Of a stretch of 61,379 nucleotides of DNA, positions 25,591-33,736 are shown one piece after another. Under the pieces are notes generated by a model that had not been told where the DNA came from, did no database searches, and saw nothing but the letters and a program-made list of their open reading frames with translations. Origin of the DNA: UBA12567 sp964598425 (GTDB lineage: Bacteria; Planctomycetota; Phycisphaerae; Phycisphaerales; SM1A02); contig CAZRBV010000017.1 in assembly GCA_964598425.1 (NCBI GenBank), positions 1 through 61,379 of the forward strand. The letters run 5' to 3'. The translations under genes and the position numbers were made by a program. Numbering within the stretch: position 1 is the first letter of the stretch; each line of letters starts with the position of its first letter.

Positions 25591-26826
25591 ATGAGCGCAA
25601 CCGCACCACGAAGACGAAGACGCCGCGTCCTGACGCTTGGGCCGATTCCGCCGATCGATGGAAACGAGACCGTAGAAGCCGAGTCCGTCGACACCCTGTT
25701 TGACGCGCTTGGGCTTATTGCGACGTGCCCGGCCCGCAGACCAATCGAAGCTGTACTCGTCGCTCCAGAATCGCCCATGGCACTGCACGAAGTGGTTCGC
25801 AGCGCCGAAGCGGTCAAGCGAGTCGACCCGACTGTTCAGATCATGCTCGTCTCCGATCAGGGAGCCGCATCCGCAATTGCATCGCAAGTCGATCAGTGCC
25901 TGCCATCACCGCTCAATGCCGAGTTGCTTGAGCGTGCGCTGGATGGCGATCCGGTCGCCAACGACGTGCTGCCTCAGGAATCCACACCGGCGCCGGCGAC
26001 GGAGTCCGAGCCACAGTCGCACGAGATAGGTGACACCGATCTCCTGGAAGCCATTCTGGAGGAAACCGATCAGGTCGTGCCACTCGCCATCAGGGCAATC
26101 CAGCAGCGAGTGGGTGGTGGCCCAATCGAATATACCCCTGGCGGCGCCGGCGGTCCCGAGGCAGCCCCTGTTCGTCGCGGGCTCGCCACATGGGGCAGTC
26201 TTCGCGGTGGTCCAGTCGACGTATTGGCCCCTTGGGCCAGCTGGCTCGCTCGGTGGATCGCGCTGGATGAAATGGTCTCGGGCTTGCGTCACGACGCTCG
26301 GCGGGATCACCTCACCGGCGCCTGGAACCGGTCGAGCTTCGAACAGTACGCGACACAATCCATCGAAGAAGCTCGCCAGCTTCGCCAGGAATTGACAGTC
26401 TTCGTCTTCGACATCGACGGCTTCAAACAGTTCAATGACCGGTTTGGGCATGATGCTGGCGACACAATTCTCAAATCCTTGGTGCGATTGCTTGGATCGG
26501 TGATCCGTGATGGAGACCGCGTTGGCAGGCTTGGCGGAGATGAATTCGCTGTGTTGTTCTCGGATTTCTCCGGACCACGAACGCCCGGCTCGCGTCATCC
26601 CGACACCGTGGAGGTGCTGGCACACCGATTCCAGAAGCAGATTTCAGATCTCCGTTTCCCCGAACTCGGCCTTGCCGCGCCCGGACGCCTCAGCATCTCC
26701 GGCGGCCTCGCCAGTTTCCCGTGGGACGGCGACACCGTGCAGTCACTCATTCGCATTGCGGACCAGCGGGCCCTCGCCTCGAAACGCCGCGGCAAGAATT
26801 GCCTCACATTCGGCCCGGAGACCTAG
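25591..26826 (+). CDS. GGDEF diguanylate cyclase with pseudoreceiver domain
   Basis: This 411-residue protein would make cyclic di-GMP from two GTP. Residues 12-118 look like a receiver-type fold (strands VLTLG, EAVLVAP, IMLVSD) but the phosphoacceptor position reads Ala in EAVLVAP, so phosphorylation is doubtful. A Pro/acidic linker follows, and the GGDEF domain starts at about 235 with HDARRDHLTGAWNR. The active site is GGDEF at 315-319 and the inhibitory I-site RDGD at 306-309, in the standard spacing, so an active, feedback-controlled enzyme is expected. Its stop overlaps the converging HMG-CoA lyase stop by 4 bases. The HD-GYP protein at 57069-57734 could be a counteracting phosphodiesterase. 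Confidence 0.9.
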   Translation: MSATAPRRRRRRVLTLGPIPPIDGNETVEAESVDTLFDALGLIATCPARRPIEAVLVAPESPMALHEVVRSAEAVKRVDPTVQIMLVSDQGAASAIASQVDQCLPSPLNAELLERALDGDPVANDVLPQESTPAPATESEPQSHEIGDTDLLEAILEETDQVVPLAIRAIQQRVGGGPIEYTPGGAGGPEAAPVRRGLATWGSLRGGPVDVLAPWASWLARWIALDEMVSGLRHDARRDHLTGAWNRSSFEQYATQSIEEARQLRQELTVFVFDIDGFKQFNDRFGHDAGDTILKSLVRLLGSVIRDGDRVGRLGGDEFAVLFSDFSGPRTPGSRHPDTVEVLAHRFQKQISDLRFPELGLAAPGRLSISGGLASFPWDGDTVQSLIRIADQRALASKRRGKNCLTFGPET

Positions 26827-27692
26827 CACACCCGGCCGACAACGCCGCGAATCCATCGCCCAATCTCTGCGACTGCCACTGCATCGACTCCGGTCTCGAA
26901 TCCCATCTCATCACAGAGCGTGAGCAGCGACTCTGTTGCAAGGTTTCCCGGTGCGCCGGGCGCAAACGGGCATCCACCAAGACCACCAACCGCGGCATCA
27001 AAGCGGCGCACCCCGAGTTCCATGGCGCGACGAGCGCATGGCAATGCACTGCCCCGCGTATCATGAAGATGCAGGACCAGATCATCCAACCGCAGACTCT
27101 CACTGGCACACTCCAACAACCGCTCGATATCACTCGGTTCTGCGGCCCCAATCGTGTCGCCGAGGTCGATCTCCATATCGCCGAGTGCCTGCAGTTGCTC
27201 AATCACACCCATCACGTCATGTGGTTCAACGGGACCTTCGTAGGGGCACGCCACCACGCAACTGACATATGCCCGCATGGGAATGCCGCGCTCCCTCGCA
27301 AGGTGCGCAACGGGTCTGAATCGATCGACAGTCTCTGCAATTGTCGCGTTGGTGTTCTTCACTGCAAATGTTTCGCTGGCGGCAGTAAACACCGACACCT
27401 TCTGCGCCCCCGATTCGATCGCCCGGAGCAAGCCGCGTTCATTTGGCACAAGCGCGGAATACACGGTGCCCGCCCGCCTCTGTAATCCTGCAAAGACTTC
27501 CGCTGCATCAGCAAGTTGTGGAACGACATCCGGACGCACAAATGCCGATACTTCAATCTCGGGGAGTCCGGCTCCGGCGAGCCTGTCGATCAACTCAATC
27601 TTTATCTCCACCGGAACGATCTGTTGCTCGTTCTGCAGCCCATCACGGGGGCCAACCTCGGTGATGACAAGTGATCCAGCGGAATCAGTCAT
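26823..27692 (-). CDS. hydroxymethylglutaryl-CoA lyase
   Basis: The 289-residue TIM-barrel lyase of the HMGL-like family splits HMG-CoA into acetyl-CoA and acetoacetate, the last step of leucine degradation. Motifs in order are EVGPRDGLQNE (metal Asp), YVSCVVACPYEGPV, HLHDTRG (metal His) and GGLGGCPFAPGAPGN with the catalytic Cys. The start is the ATG at 27692, which overlaps the stop of the 56-residue membrane protein gene (ATGA). No other leucine-pathway gene is visible. It is the last gene of the amidotransferase-ygfZ-small protein-lyase set. Confidence 0.92.
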   Translation of the reverse strand: MTDSAGSLVITEVGPRDGLQNEQQIVPVEIKIELIDRLAGAGLPEIEVSAFVRPDVVPQLADAAEVFAGLQRRAGTVYSALVPNERGLLRAIESGAQKVSVFTAASETFAVKNTNATIAETVDRFRPVAHLARERGIPMRAYVSCVVACPYEGPVEPHDVMGVIEQLQALGDMEIDLGDTIGAAEPSDIERLLECASESLRLDDLVLHLHDTRGSALPCARRAMELGVRRFDAAVGGLGGCPFAPGAPGNLATESLLTLCDEMGFETGVDAVAVAEIGRWIRGVVGRVC

Positions 27693-27859
27693 TGCTCCCG
27701 CTCCGAGCGCTGCTCTCGCCGCTGCTGCGTGATAAAGAACGTCAGCATGAATGCTGCCACACCGATCGTCAGCAGCACCGCGACTCCGAGCAGAATGAGT
27801 TCTGCCCACGTCGCGCCCGCTGGCTGGGACAGGTGCGCCGCGGCACGCGGTTCAATCAT
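27689..27859 (-). CDS. 56-residue single-pass membrane protein
   Basis: This short frame fills the gap between ygfZ and the lyase gene exactly. Its ATG (27859-27857) overlaps the ygfZ stop and its stop overlaps the lyase ATG, both as ATGA. The protein has a 20-residue N-terminus, one hydrophobic segment at about 21-43 (LILLGVAVLLTIGVAAFML), then FFITQQRREQ and a basic/acidic end. The positive-inside rule suggests the C-terminus is cytoplasmic. The double coupling makes it a real gene despite its size. It resembles small subunits or c-type cytochrome assembly-like membrane anchors in shape only; no function is assigned. Confidence 0.7.
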   Translation of the reverse strand: MIEPRAAAHLSQPAGATWAELILLGVAVLLTIGVAAFMLTFFITQQRREQRSEREQ

Positions 27860-29043
27860 TGTGTCACCTCGATCTCTTCCAATGTGGCCGTCACCTTCTC
27901 ACCATCCGCAAACAGCGTGACAGTCTCGCCCGGCGAGGCGGCCGACCACTTGACCATTCCCATCGCAATAGCCTGGTTTCCTCGCATCGGCGAAGGCGAG
28001 CTGGATGTGATCGCGCCTATCGGATCTCCAAGTGCCCCGTCATCGCCGGCAAGGATCTGCCCGCCGGCAATCGGGAGCCGCTCATCCGCTACGACGATTC
28101 GCCTGAGTATCTGTTTCGGATTCCCAAGATGCTCCATTCGAGCGACAACCTCCTGACCGGTGTAGCACCCCTTATCGAAATCCACGTGGCTTCGAAGCAC
28201 GCCAGTCTCATGCGGCACGTTCGTCGGGCCGAAGTCGATGTGCCACCAGGGCGACGAAGCCTCGACCCGAGCGATGTTGAAGGCGTACCACCCTACCGTG
28301 CGGCACTTGGTGGTCACCGCCCTGCCACGTCCGTGAAGTGCCTCCCAGATCGCTGGTGCGTTCTCCCGGCGGGTGTGAATCCGCACGCCCGGAACCCCAA
28401 GGACGTCTCCCCGCACGCATATGGCAGGCTTCGAGGCAATTGTTGATTCGGTGGAGAACCCTACGTCAGGCAGGCCGAGACCACATGCGGCGAGCACTGC
28501 ATGCGCCTCAGGGCCATGCAACTCGATGGTGTACAGCCCCGCATCCAACTCCATCCGGACATCCTCGGCAAACACAAGCCGATCAACTTCCGCGAGAACG
28601 GCAGGTACATCACTGCAATCCACATCGATCAGCAAACCCGAAACCGTTCGCACCACATTGAATGCAGACATGATTCGCCCAGTTCGCTGCAGCAGAAAAG
28701 TCGATCGAACACCCCCGACCGGCAGATCGTGCAGTTTGCGAGTGGTGAGTCGGTTCAGCAGATCCAATGCATCGTCACCGGAGCACCGAATGACTGCGCG
28801 ATTCGCGGCATCCACGAGCGCCGCGCCACGGCGCACTGCAGCGTACTCCAGTTCAACAGCACCAAGCGTCGCTAAAACGAGCCTTGCTTGCGATGAATCT
28901 TCATCGCTCCCCCAGTGCACATACTCGGGATCACCACCAGCCAGAGCGGCTGTGGAAGCTCCAAGCCGATTCGCGCCCGAACGATTCACGCGCGACTCTG
29001 TCAGTGCGCGAGCTTCAGCGGCATGCAATTCACGAAGCGGCAT
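27856..29043 (-). CDS. ygfZ: YgfZ/GcvT folate-binding protein
   Basis: The 395-residue protein belongs to the COG0354 YgfZ family, tetrahydrofolate-binding proteins needed for assembly or repair of some Fe-S enzymes such as MiaB. The signature KGCYTGQEVVARM and GcvT-like domain order are present. The family signature Cys is intact. Length is above the E. coli protein (326) because of N-terminal residues around MPLRELHAAEARALTESR. It overlaps the upstream amidotransferase gene by 14 bases and the downstream small ORF by ATGA. MiaB, a known client in E. coli, is encoded 5 kb away. Confidence 0.88.
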   Translation of the reverse strand: MPLRELHAAEARALTESRVNRSGANRLGASTAALAGGDPEYVHWGSDEDSSQARLVLATLGAVELEYAAVRRGAALVDAANRAVIRCSGDDALDLLNRLTTRKLHDLPVGGVRSTFLLQRTGRIMSAFNVVRTVSGLLIDVDCSDVPAVLAEVDRLVFAEDVRMELDAGLYTIELHGPEAHAVLAACGLGLPDVGFSTESTIASKPAICVRGDVLGVPGVRIHTRRENAPAIWEALHGRGRAVTTKCRTVGWYAFNIARVEASSPWWHIDFGPTNVPHETGVLRSHVDFDKGCYTGQEVVARMEHLGNPKQILRRIVVADERLPIAGGQILAGDDGALGDPIGAITSSSPSPMRGNQAIAMGMVKWSAASPGETVTLFADGEKVTATLEEIEVTQ

Positions 29044-29698
29044 GTTGCAATTCCCTGGACGCTTCTACCAATTGATCAAACAATCCACTCCCCAGAGGCC
29101 CAGGTCCGGTTCGCTCCGGATGCCACTGCACGCCAACGACGAAGACCCGCGACATGTCTCGGATGGCCTCGATCATCCCGTCATCTGAGCGAGCTACGAC
29201 CTCGAGCGTTCCTGAGGTTCGGAGTGCCTGATGATGTCGACTGTGGACTTCACCGGAACCGAGCGCACCCGAAACACCGTGTTTCTTTCCATCCGCATGA
29301 AGACTTGCGGTCTGACATGAGTCTGGAAGGTGCTGGTCCAACTCGGCGCCGTATTCCAGCCCCAGGAATTGCATCCCAAGACAGATTCCGAGTACAGGAA
29401 GACCCAGATTCAGAGCATGCCCCAAGATGGCTCGGTCGAAGGCTTGGCGAATCGGGTCTACCCGCAGCGCGCTGGGATGCGTCGGGCGGCCCCAGTCCTC
29501 CATAATCGGATCATCTCCACCGGTCACGACAATGCCCTGACACAGGGATGCCAGCGACTCTGCATGGTCAAGAATCGGCGGCAAGACCACCGGAAGACCC
29601 CCCGCATCAGCCACCGCAGCGGCGTATTCGGGGGAAATCCGAATCCGGCCCTCCTGAATGTCAGTCGTCAATCCGATCAGGGGGCGGTTCGAATCCAC
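29030..29698 (-). CDS. class I glutamine amidotransferase-like peptidase C26
   Basis: This 222-residue hydrolase belongs to the gamma-glutamyl-gamma-aminobutyrate hydrolase (PuuD) group. GIVVTGGDDP, GLPVLGICLGMQFLG with the nucleophilic Cys, VHSRHHQALR, and VVGVQWHPE with the catalytic His-x-Glu are present. The start is a GTG at 29698, which gives MDSNRPLIGLTTD; the reading frame continues 100 codons upstream without similarity and would run antisense through rpsR's promoter region. Substrate cannot be told: it may hydrolyse gamma-glutamyl compounds. It is first in a four-gene overlapping set with ygfZ. Confidence 0.82.
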   Translation of the reverse strand: MDSNRPLIGLTTDIQEGRIRISPEYAAAVADAGGLPVVLPPILDHAESLASLCQGIVVTGGDDPIMEDWGRPTHPSALRVDPIRQAFDRAILGHALNLGLPVLGICLGMQFLGLEYGAELDQHLPDSCQTASLHADGKKHGVSGALGSGEVHSRHHQALRTSGTLEVVARSDDGMIEAIRDMSRVFVVGVQWHPERTGPGPLGSGLFDQLVEASRELQHAAS

Positions 29699-29812
29699 TG
29701 TATGGAGCCCTTTCGCTCTCGCTCTGTTTCGTCTAGAATTCTCGATTCGTCGCCCCGGACACGCGTTCGGGGCTGCTGGCCCCCAGTATCCACGACGAGG
29801 ATTGAATTCGCC

Positions 29813-30055
29813 ATGCCTGCTCCCAGAGGAAACCGTCGAACACGCCGCACAAAGATCGTCCACAAGGACGCCAAGGGTAATCCCTGGGTGGACTACAAGG
29901 ACGTCGATGATCTGCGACGGCTCATGACCCCCAACGGCAAGATCTACTCCCGCAAGCGTCTCGGCACGAACGCGACCGAACAACGTCGCGTCAGCCAAGC
30001 CATCAAGCGGGCACGTTTCATGGGACTGCTCCCATACACCAGCGGAACGCTGTAG
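29813..30055 (+). CDS. rpsR: 30S ribosomal protein S18
   Basis: The 80-residue bS18 binds the platform of the small subunit with S6. VDYKDVDDLRRLMTPNGKI, the SRKRLGTN motif and RARFMGLLPYTS are diagnostic. The N-terminus is unusually basic (RGNRRTRRTK). The ATG is at 29813. A TAGAAT box at 29734-29739 may be its -10 element, without a good -35. The usual partners rpsF and rplI are not adjacent. Divergent from the amidotransferase. Confidence 0.95.
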   Translation: MPAPRGNRRTRRTKIVHKDAKGNPWVDYKDVDDLRRLMTPNGKIYSRKRLGTNATEQRRVSQAIKRARFMGLLPYTSGTL

Positions 30056-30100
30056 AGAGATCTGCCGGGTCGGATCGACCCCGCTCTGTCGTGTAAGGGA

Positions 30101-31447
30101 TCAATCGATGCCGGCGATACGCCGGAGTGTTCGTGCTGCGCCTCGAAGGAGGATCTTCAGGCGAATTCGCCGCAGCTCCTCGTCCCGAGGATGCAGCCGA
30201 CGCCCCCGCTTCACCCACGCCCACGCCGCTGCGAGCCGATCCTGCTCAAGGGCAACAATCGCAAGATTCGACACCGATGCAACGCACGAAGAGTCGATCC
30301 TCAGCACCGCCCGGCTCACCGCCCGCCCGCCATCAAAGTCGCCGGACAGGTATCTCGCCTTCGCGAGCATCCGGAGTAGATCGACATCGTCTGACGATCC
30401 ACGCTGGCGTTGGCGATCCAGGACATAGGCGGCCTCATCGGGCAATCCAGCACTCAACAGCAGCCCACCGAACGAAGTGAGGTCGCCTTCACAAGGCCGA
30501 TCGGGGCCTGACTCACGAAGCCGGCACACCGAGCGGCTGAGCAGCCGTCTGGCGTCACCTGTCTGGCCGAGATGCAGAAGGCATTCTGCCAGCAACCGGT
30601 CGCAATCCGGATAATCCCGGTCGAGTCGGCGAACGAGCTGAAATGTCAGCGCGGCCTGCTGATATCGCCGCTCCTGCATGGAAAGCAGCGCAATCTGAAA
30701 GTGAGCGTGCGAATTGGTCGGCTCAATTCCGATGACCTGTCGAAGAACAGCGGCGGCCTCATCGGCTCGGCCGGTTCGAGCAAGCAGCTCGGCCCACGAC
30801 AGGGCCACACCCGCATCAACCGGGGAACCCCGGACGATCCGCTCGAATGCTTCGGTTGCTTCATCGATTCGGCCAGAGGACGCCATCACCTCAGCAAGGA
30901 GATGATGCGCTCTGAGGTACCGTGGATCGAGTCGTACTGCCTCTTCAAGACACCATCCTGCCCGGCTCCACTGCCTCCTCAGGAAGAGGCTGCGACCAAT
31001 CGCCGTCAGGCAACCCGCGGTCGGGCAGGTCAACTGCATCTCCGAAAGGTAGAACGTCGTCTCAGCATCCTCATGACGCCCCGCATCCACATAGGCATCG
31101 ATCAGCCGCACCCATCCCTGCTCGTCGTGCGGGTCGATTCGAACCAGTTGCTCCAACCGCTCCAGCGCGGCATCAAAGTCGCCCGCAATCAGCCCTACGG
31201 TTGCGGCGGCATCAACATGGTCAACAACGCCGGGTTCCAGTTCCGCTGCCTCGTCAAAACAGGCCATCGCCTCCGACAATCGCTCCGCATACTGCAGAAT
31301 CAGGCCGAGACGGTGATGCCACTCGGGGTGGCTTCGATCAATGGCGATAGCCTGCCGCAAGGCCGTCTCTGCCTCACCAAGTCGACCTGACTCGAAAAGA
31401 TCTTCGGCGCGTCCAGCAAGCGTTTCGGCATCCAACCAGTTGCTCAT
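30101..31447 (-). CDS. TPR-repeat protein
   Basis: The 448-residue protein is built almost wholly of tetratricopeptide repeats, starting at about residue 12, with units such as GEAETALRQAIAIDRSHPEW and IDEATEAFERIVRGSPVDAG. TPR arrays are protein-protein interaction scaffolds. No signal peptide or membrane segment is seen; the C-terminal 40 residues are basic (RGRRLHPRDEELRRIRLKIL). The start at 31447 has GGAGG six bases upstream. Its partner is unknown. It is divergent from the HEAT-repeat lipoprotein gene (128 bases). Confidence 0.85.
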   Translation of the reverse strand: MSNWLDAETLAGRAEDLFESGRLGEAETALRQAIAIDRSHPEWHHRLGLILQYAERLSEAMACFDEAAELEPGVVDHVDAAATVGLIAGDFDAALERLEQLVRIDPHDEQGWVRLIDAYVDAGRHEDAETTFYLSEMQLTCPTAGCLTAIGRSLFLRRQWSRAGWCLEEAVRLDPRYLRAHHLLAEVMASSGRIDEATEAFERIVRGSPVDAGVALSWAELLARTGRADEAAAVLRQVIGIEPTNSHAHFQIALLSMQERRYQQAALTFQLVRRLDRDYPDCDRLLAECLLHLGQTGDARRLLSRSVCRLRESGPDRPCEGDLTSFGGLLLSAGLPDEAAYVLDRQRQRGSSDDVDLLRMLAKARYLSGDFDGGRAVSRAVLRIDSSCVASVSNLAIVALEQDRLAAAWAWVKRGRRLHPRDEELRRIRLKILLRGAARTLRRIAGID

Positions 31448-31575
31448 CGGTCCTCCGTGTGCGTACTCGTCCACCGCCCAGTGTACGGCGGGAAACACCA
31501 CCATGAACAGGCCGTCAGAGCCCCTCATTCCATGGTGGGTGCCGCAGCCGCGTAGAATGCCCCCCGACCCCACCC

Positions 31576-33666
31576 ATGCAGTACCTCCCTTTCACTGTGA
31601 CGATTCTCCTGCTGGCTGGTTCCTGCGCGGCACCGGCCCGACCCGGGGCGGCTCCACCGGCCGAGCCAGTGCCCGTTGACCTGGCCGCCTCGGATCAGCG
31701 CCGGCTTCAGCTGTCATCGCTCATTTTGACGAGTGACGCCGATGACGTGGACTCGTCCGCCCGTGTGTCTGCGGCCGCAGAGCTGCTCTCCCTTCAGGCT
31801 CCGCAGGCCAGAGAACTCCTGATAGAGGCCATTGGGGGAACGCGGCCGGAAGTGCAAATGGCCACCGTGCTCGCCCTGCGAGATGCCCCTTCCATCGATC
31901 TTTCGTTTCGCAATTCGCTGGTCGAAGCACTTCCGAGGAGCTCGGCCCAATTGCAACCACTGCTGGCCGAGTTGATCGCTCGGTATGGTCAGCACGACGC
32001 CAACGTTCTGGATCAAGTTGCTGCCATTGCACTCGACGAAGACAGAGTGATCTCGGAGCGCATTGCAGCAGTTCGAGGATTGGGGTCTTTCCATCACGCT
32101 CCCGCTCGCGCTGCTGAGAGTCTCATGCTGATACTTGGCGCTGGGGCCACAGCCGGGTCCCCTCTTACAATTGCAGCCACAAATCAACTGGCAGAACTCA
32201 CCGGTCTCCCGAAGCAGGATGATGCGCGATACTGGCTGAACTGGTGGCGCCAGAATCGAGATCGCCCGTCCGAACGGTGGTTGCAGGACACTGTTGACGC
32301 ACTGACCAAACACGCAACGGTACAAGCTCAACAGCTCACTGAAGTGCGAACCGATCGACAGCGAATGGCCAACCGTGTTCTCGCGACCTATCGCGAGTTC
32401 TGGCCATTTCTCTCCATCGAACAGCAGCAGGAACGGCTGCTGCCGATTCTGCAGGATGAACTCCCAGCCATTCGGCTGTTTGGTTTAGATCGCCTGGCAG
32501 TGCAGCTCCGCGACGGCCATGCCAACCCCCAAGGCAAGCACGCGGGGCTCTCGCTTCTGGAAGATCCTGACGCCTCAATTCGGCGAGCGGCTGCCGCGCT
32601 GCTCCCCGAGTTTGATCCAGATGCGGTGGCAGCCGCTGTAGCAGCCCGTTTCCCCGTTGAGACTGACGCAGCGGTGCTTACAACATTGCTTCCGCGGATC
32701 GCCTCATCGCGGCCTGATCTTCTCTCGTCACAACGGCTCGCAAAACTCATTCAGGATGACGAGGTGCGGCCCGCCGCGATTCATGCCGTTCGGGTCATGC
32801 TCTCGAATCCCACCCTTCGCACCACTGAGACCGTGGAGACACTTCGACCACCGCTTCGCGCCGCCTTCACCCAGGCGCCGGACCCAGCCACCGCTATCGC
32901 GCTGGGGCTCGTTGGCAGCGAAGACGACCTGCAGATGCTCGCAAAGAGACTCGGAGACGAGGACCCGTCATGGCGAGCCGCAGCGGCGGAAGCGCTGTTC
33001 ATGCGAGGTCAATTGGAGCCTCTGAAGCAGCGAGCCACCGATTCTGCCGTGTACCCATTCGTTCTCAGCGCGGCAGAGCGTATTGGAGGGCTCCCGGGCT
33101 TGGCAGAGATAGCAGCGCTGACACCGCATGATGAGTTCAAGCAGCGATGGACGAAGTCTCTGCTCGATACGGTGTCAGAGATTGATCCTGCCAACGCGTT
33201 GCAAGCCGACGAGATTCTTGCGTCGCTCCCGGACATCACCGATGCCCAGCGGGCAGCTGCACTCCAAAGCGCATTCGGAAGCGAGCAACTTGGCGAGCAG
33301 GACAAGGTAGATCTGGCGAGCAGGCTCGGACCGCTGATTTTGCAGACTGGCGACCCTCGTGCCGTTGTTGCCATGATCGATCAAGTGCCCGAAGGGCGAC
33401 GCACCCCCCAACTCAACGCCCTCCGGTTCACCGCCGCCCTCCGCGGCCGGTTGTTTGACGAGGCCGCCCAAACGCGGAGCGGCCTGCCTGCCTGGATCGA
33501 CGCCTTCGAGGACATGAAAGTCACTCAGCCCGAGGCCGCTGACCTTGTACGCACGGAGATCGTGAGGCGATTCCAGGATGACTTGGATGAAGCCGCGCTG
33601 GAACGGCTTGGACTGGCCGCCGACCCGATGATGGGTGACGCCGCCGACCCTGAACAGCAAGAATAG
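31576..33666 (+). CDS. HEAT-repeat lipoprotein
   Basis: The 696-residue protein starts with a lipoprotein signal, LLLAGSC at 11-17, so Cys17 is probably lipidated. The mature part is a helical repeat solenoid of the HEAT type (for example ISERIAAVRGLG, DASIRRAAAALLPEFD, DPSWRAAAAEALF), a scaffold for protein binding in the periplasm or outer membrane. The N-terminus of the mature protein is Pro/Ala-rich. A TAGAAT box at 31553-31558 gives a very short 5' leader. fumC follows on the same strand after 70 bases. No enzymatic motif is seen. Confidence 0.8.
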   Translation: MQYLPFTVTILLLAGSCAAPARPGAAPPAEPVPVDLAASDQRRLQLSSLILTSDADDVDSSARVSAAAELLSLQAPQARELLIEAIGGTRPEVQMATVLALRDAPSIDLSFRNSLVEALPRSSAQLQPLLAELIARYGQHDANVLDQVAAIALDEDRVISERIAAVRGLGSFHHAPARAAESLMLILGAGATAGSPLTIAATNQLAELTGLPKQDDARYWLNWWRQNRDRPSERWLQDTVDALTKHATVQAQQLTEVRTDRQRMANRVLATYREFWPFLSIEQQQERLLPILQDELPAIRLFGLDRLAVQLRDGHANPQGKHAGLSLLEDPDASIRRAAAALLPEFDPDAVAAAVAARFPVETDAAVLTTLLPRIASSRPDLLSSQRLAKLIQDDEVRPAAIHAVRVMLSNPTLRTTETVETLRPPLRAAFTQAPDPATAIALGLVGSEDDLQMLAKRLGDEDPSWRAAAAEALFMRGQLEPLKQRATDSAVYPFVLSAAERIGGLPGLAEIAALTPHDEFKQRWTKSLLDTVSEIDPANALQADEILASLPDITDAQRAAALQSAFGSEQLGEQDKVDLASRLGPLILQTGDPRAVVAMIDQVPEGRRTPQLNALRFTAALRGRLFDEAAQTRSGLPAWIDAFEDMKVTQPEAADLVRTEIVRRFQDDLDEAALERLGLAADPMMGDAADPEQQE

Positions 33667-33736
33667 TCACTGACTTCATCATCACCCGCGTCCTCAAGAT
33701 CCCACACGCCTCGCAGGACATCAGGAGAGCTCGTTC

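Noticed and set aside
30067..30081. 6-bp inverted repeat after rpsR, considered as terminator
   Set aside because: The stem is short and there is no U tract. It is not stronger than chance at this GC.
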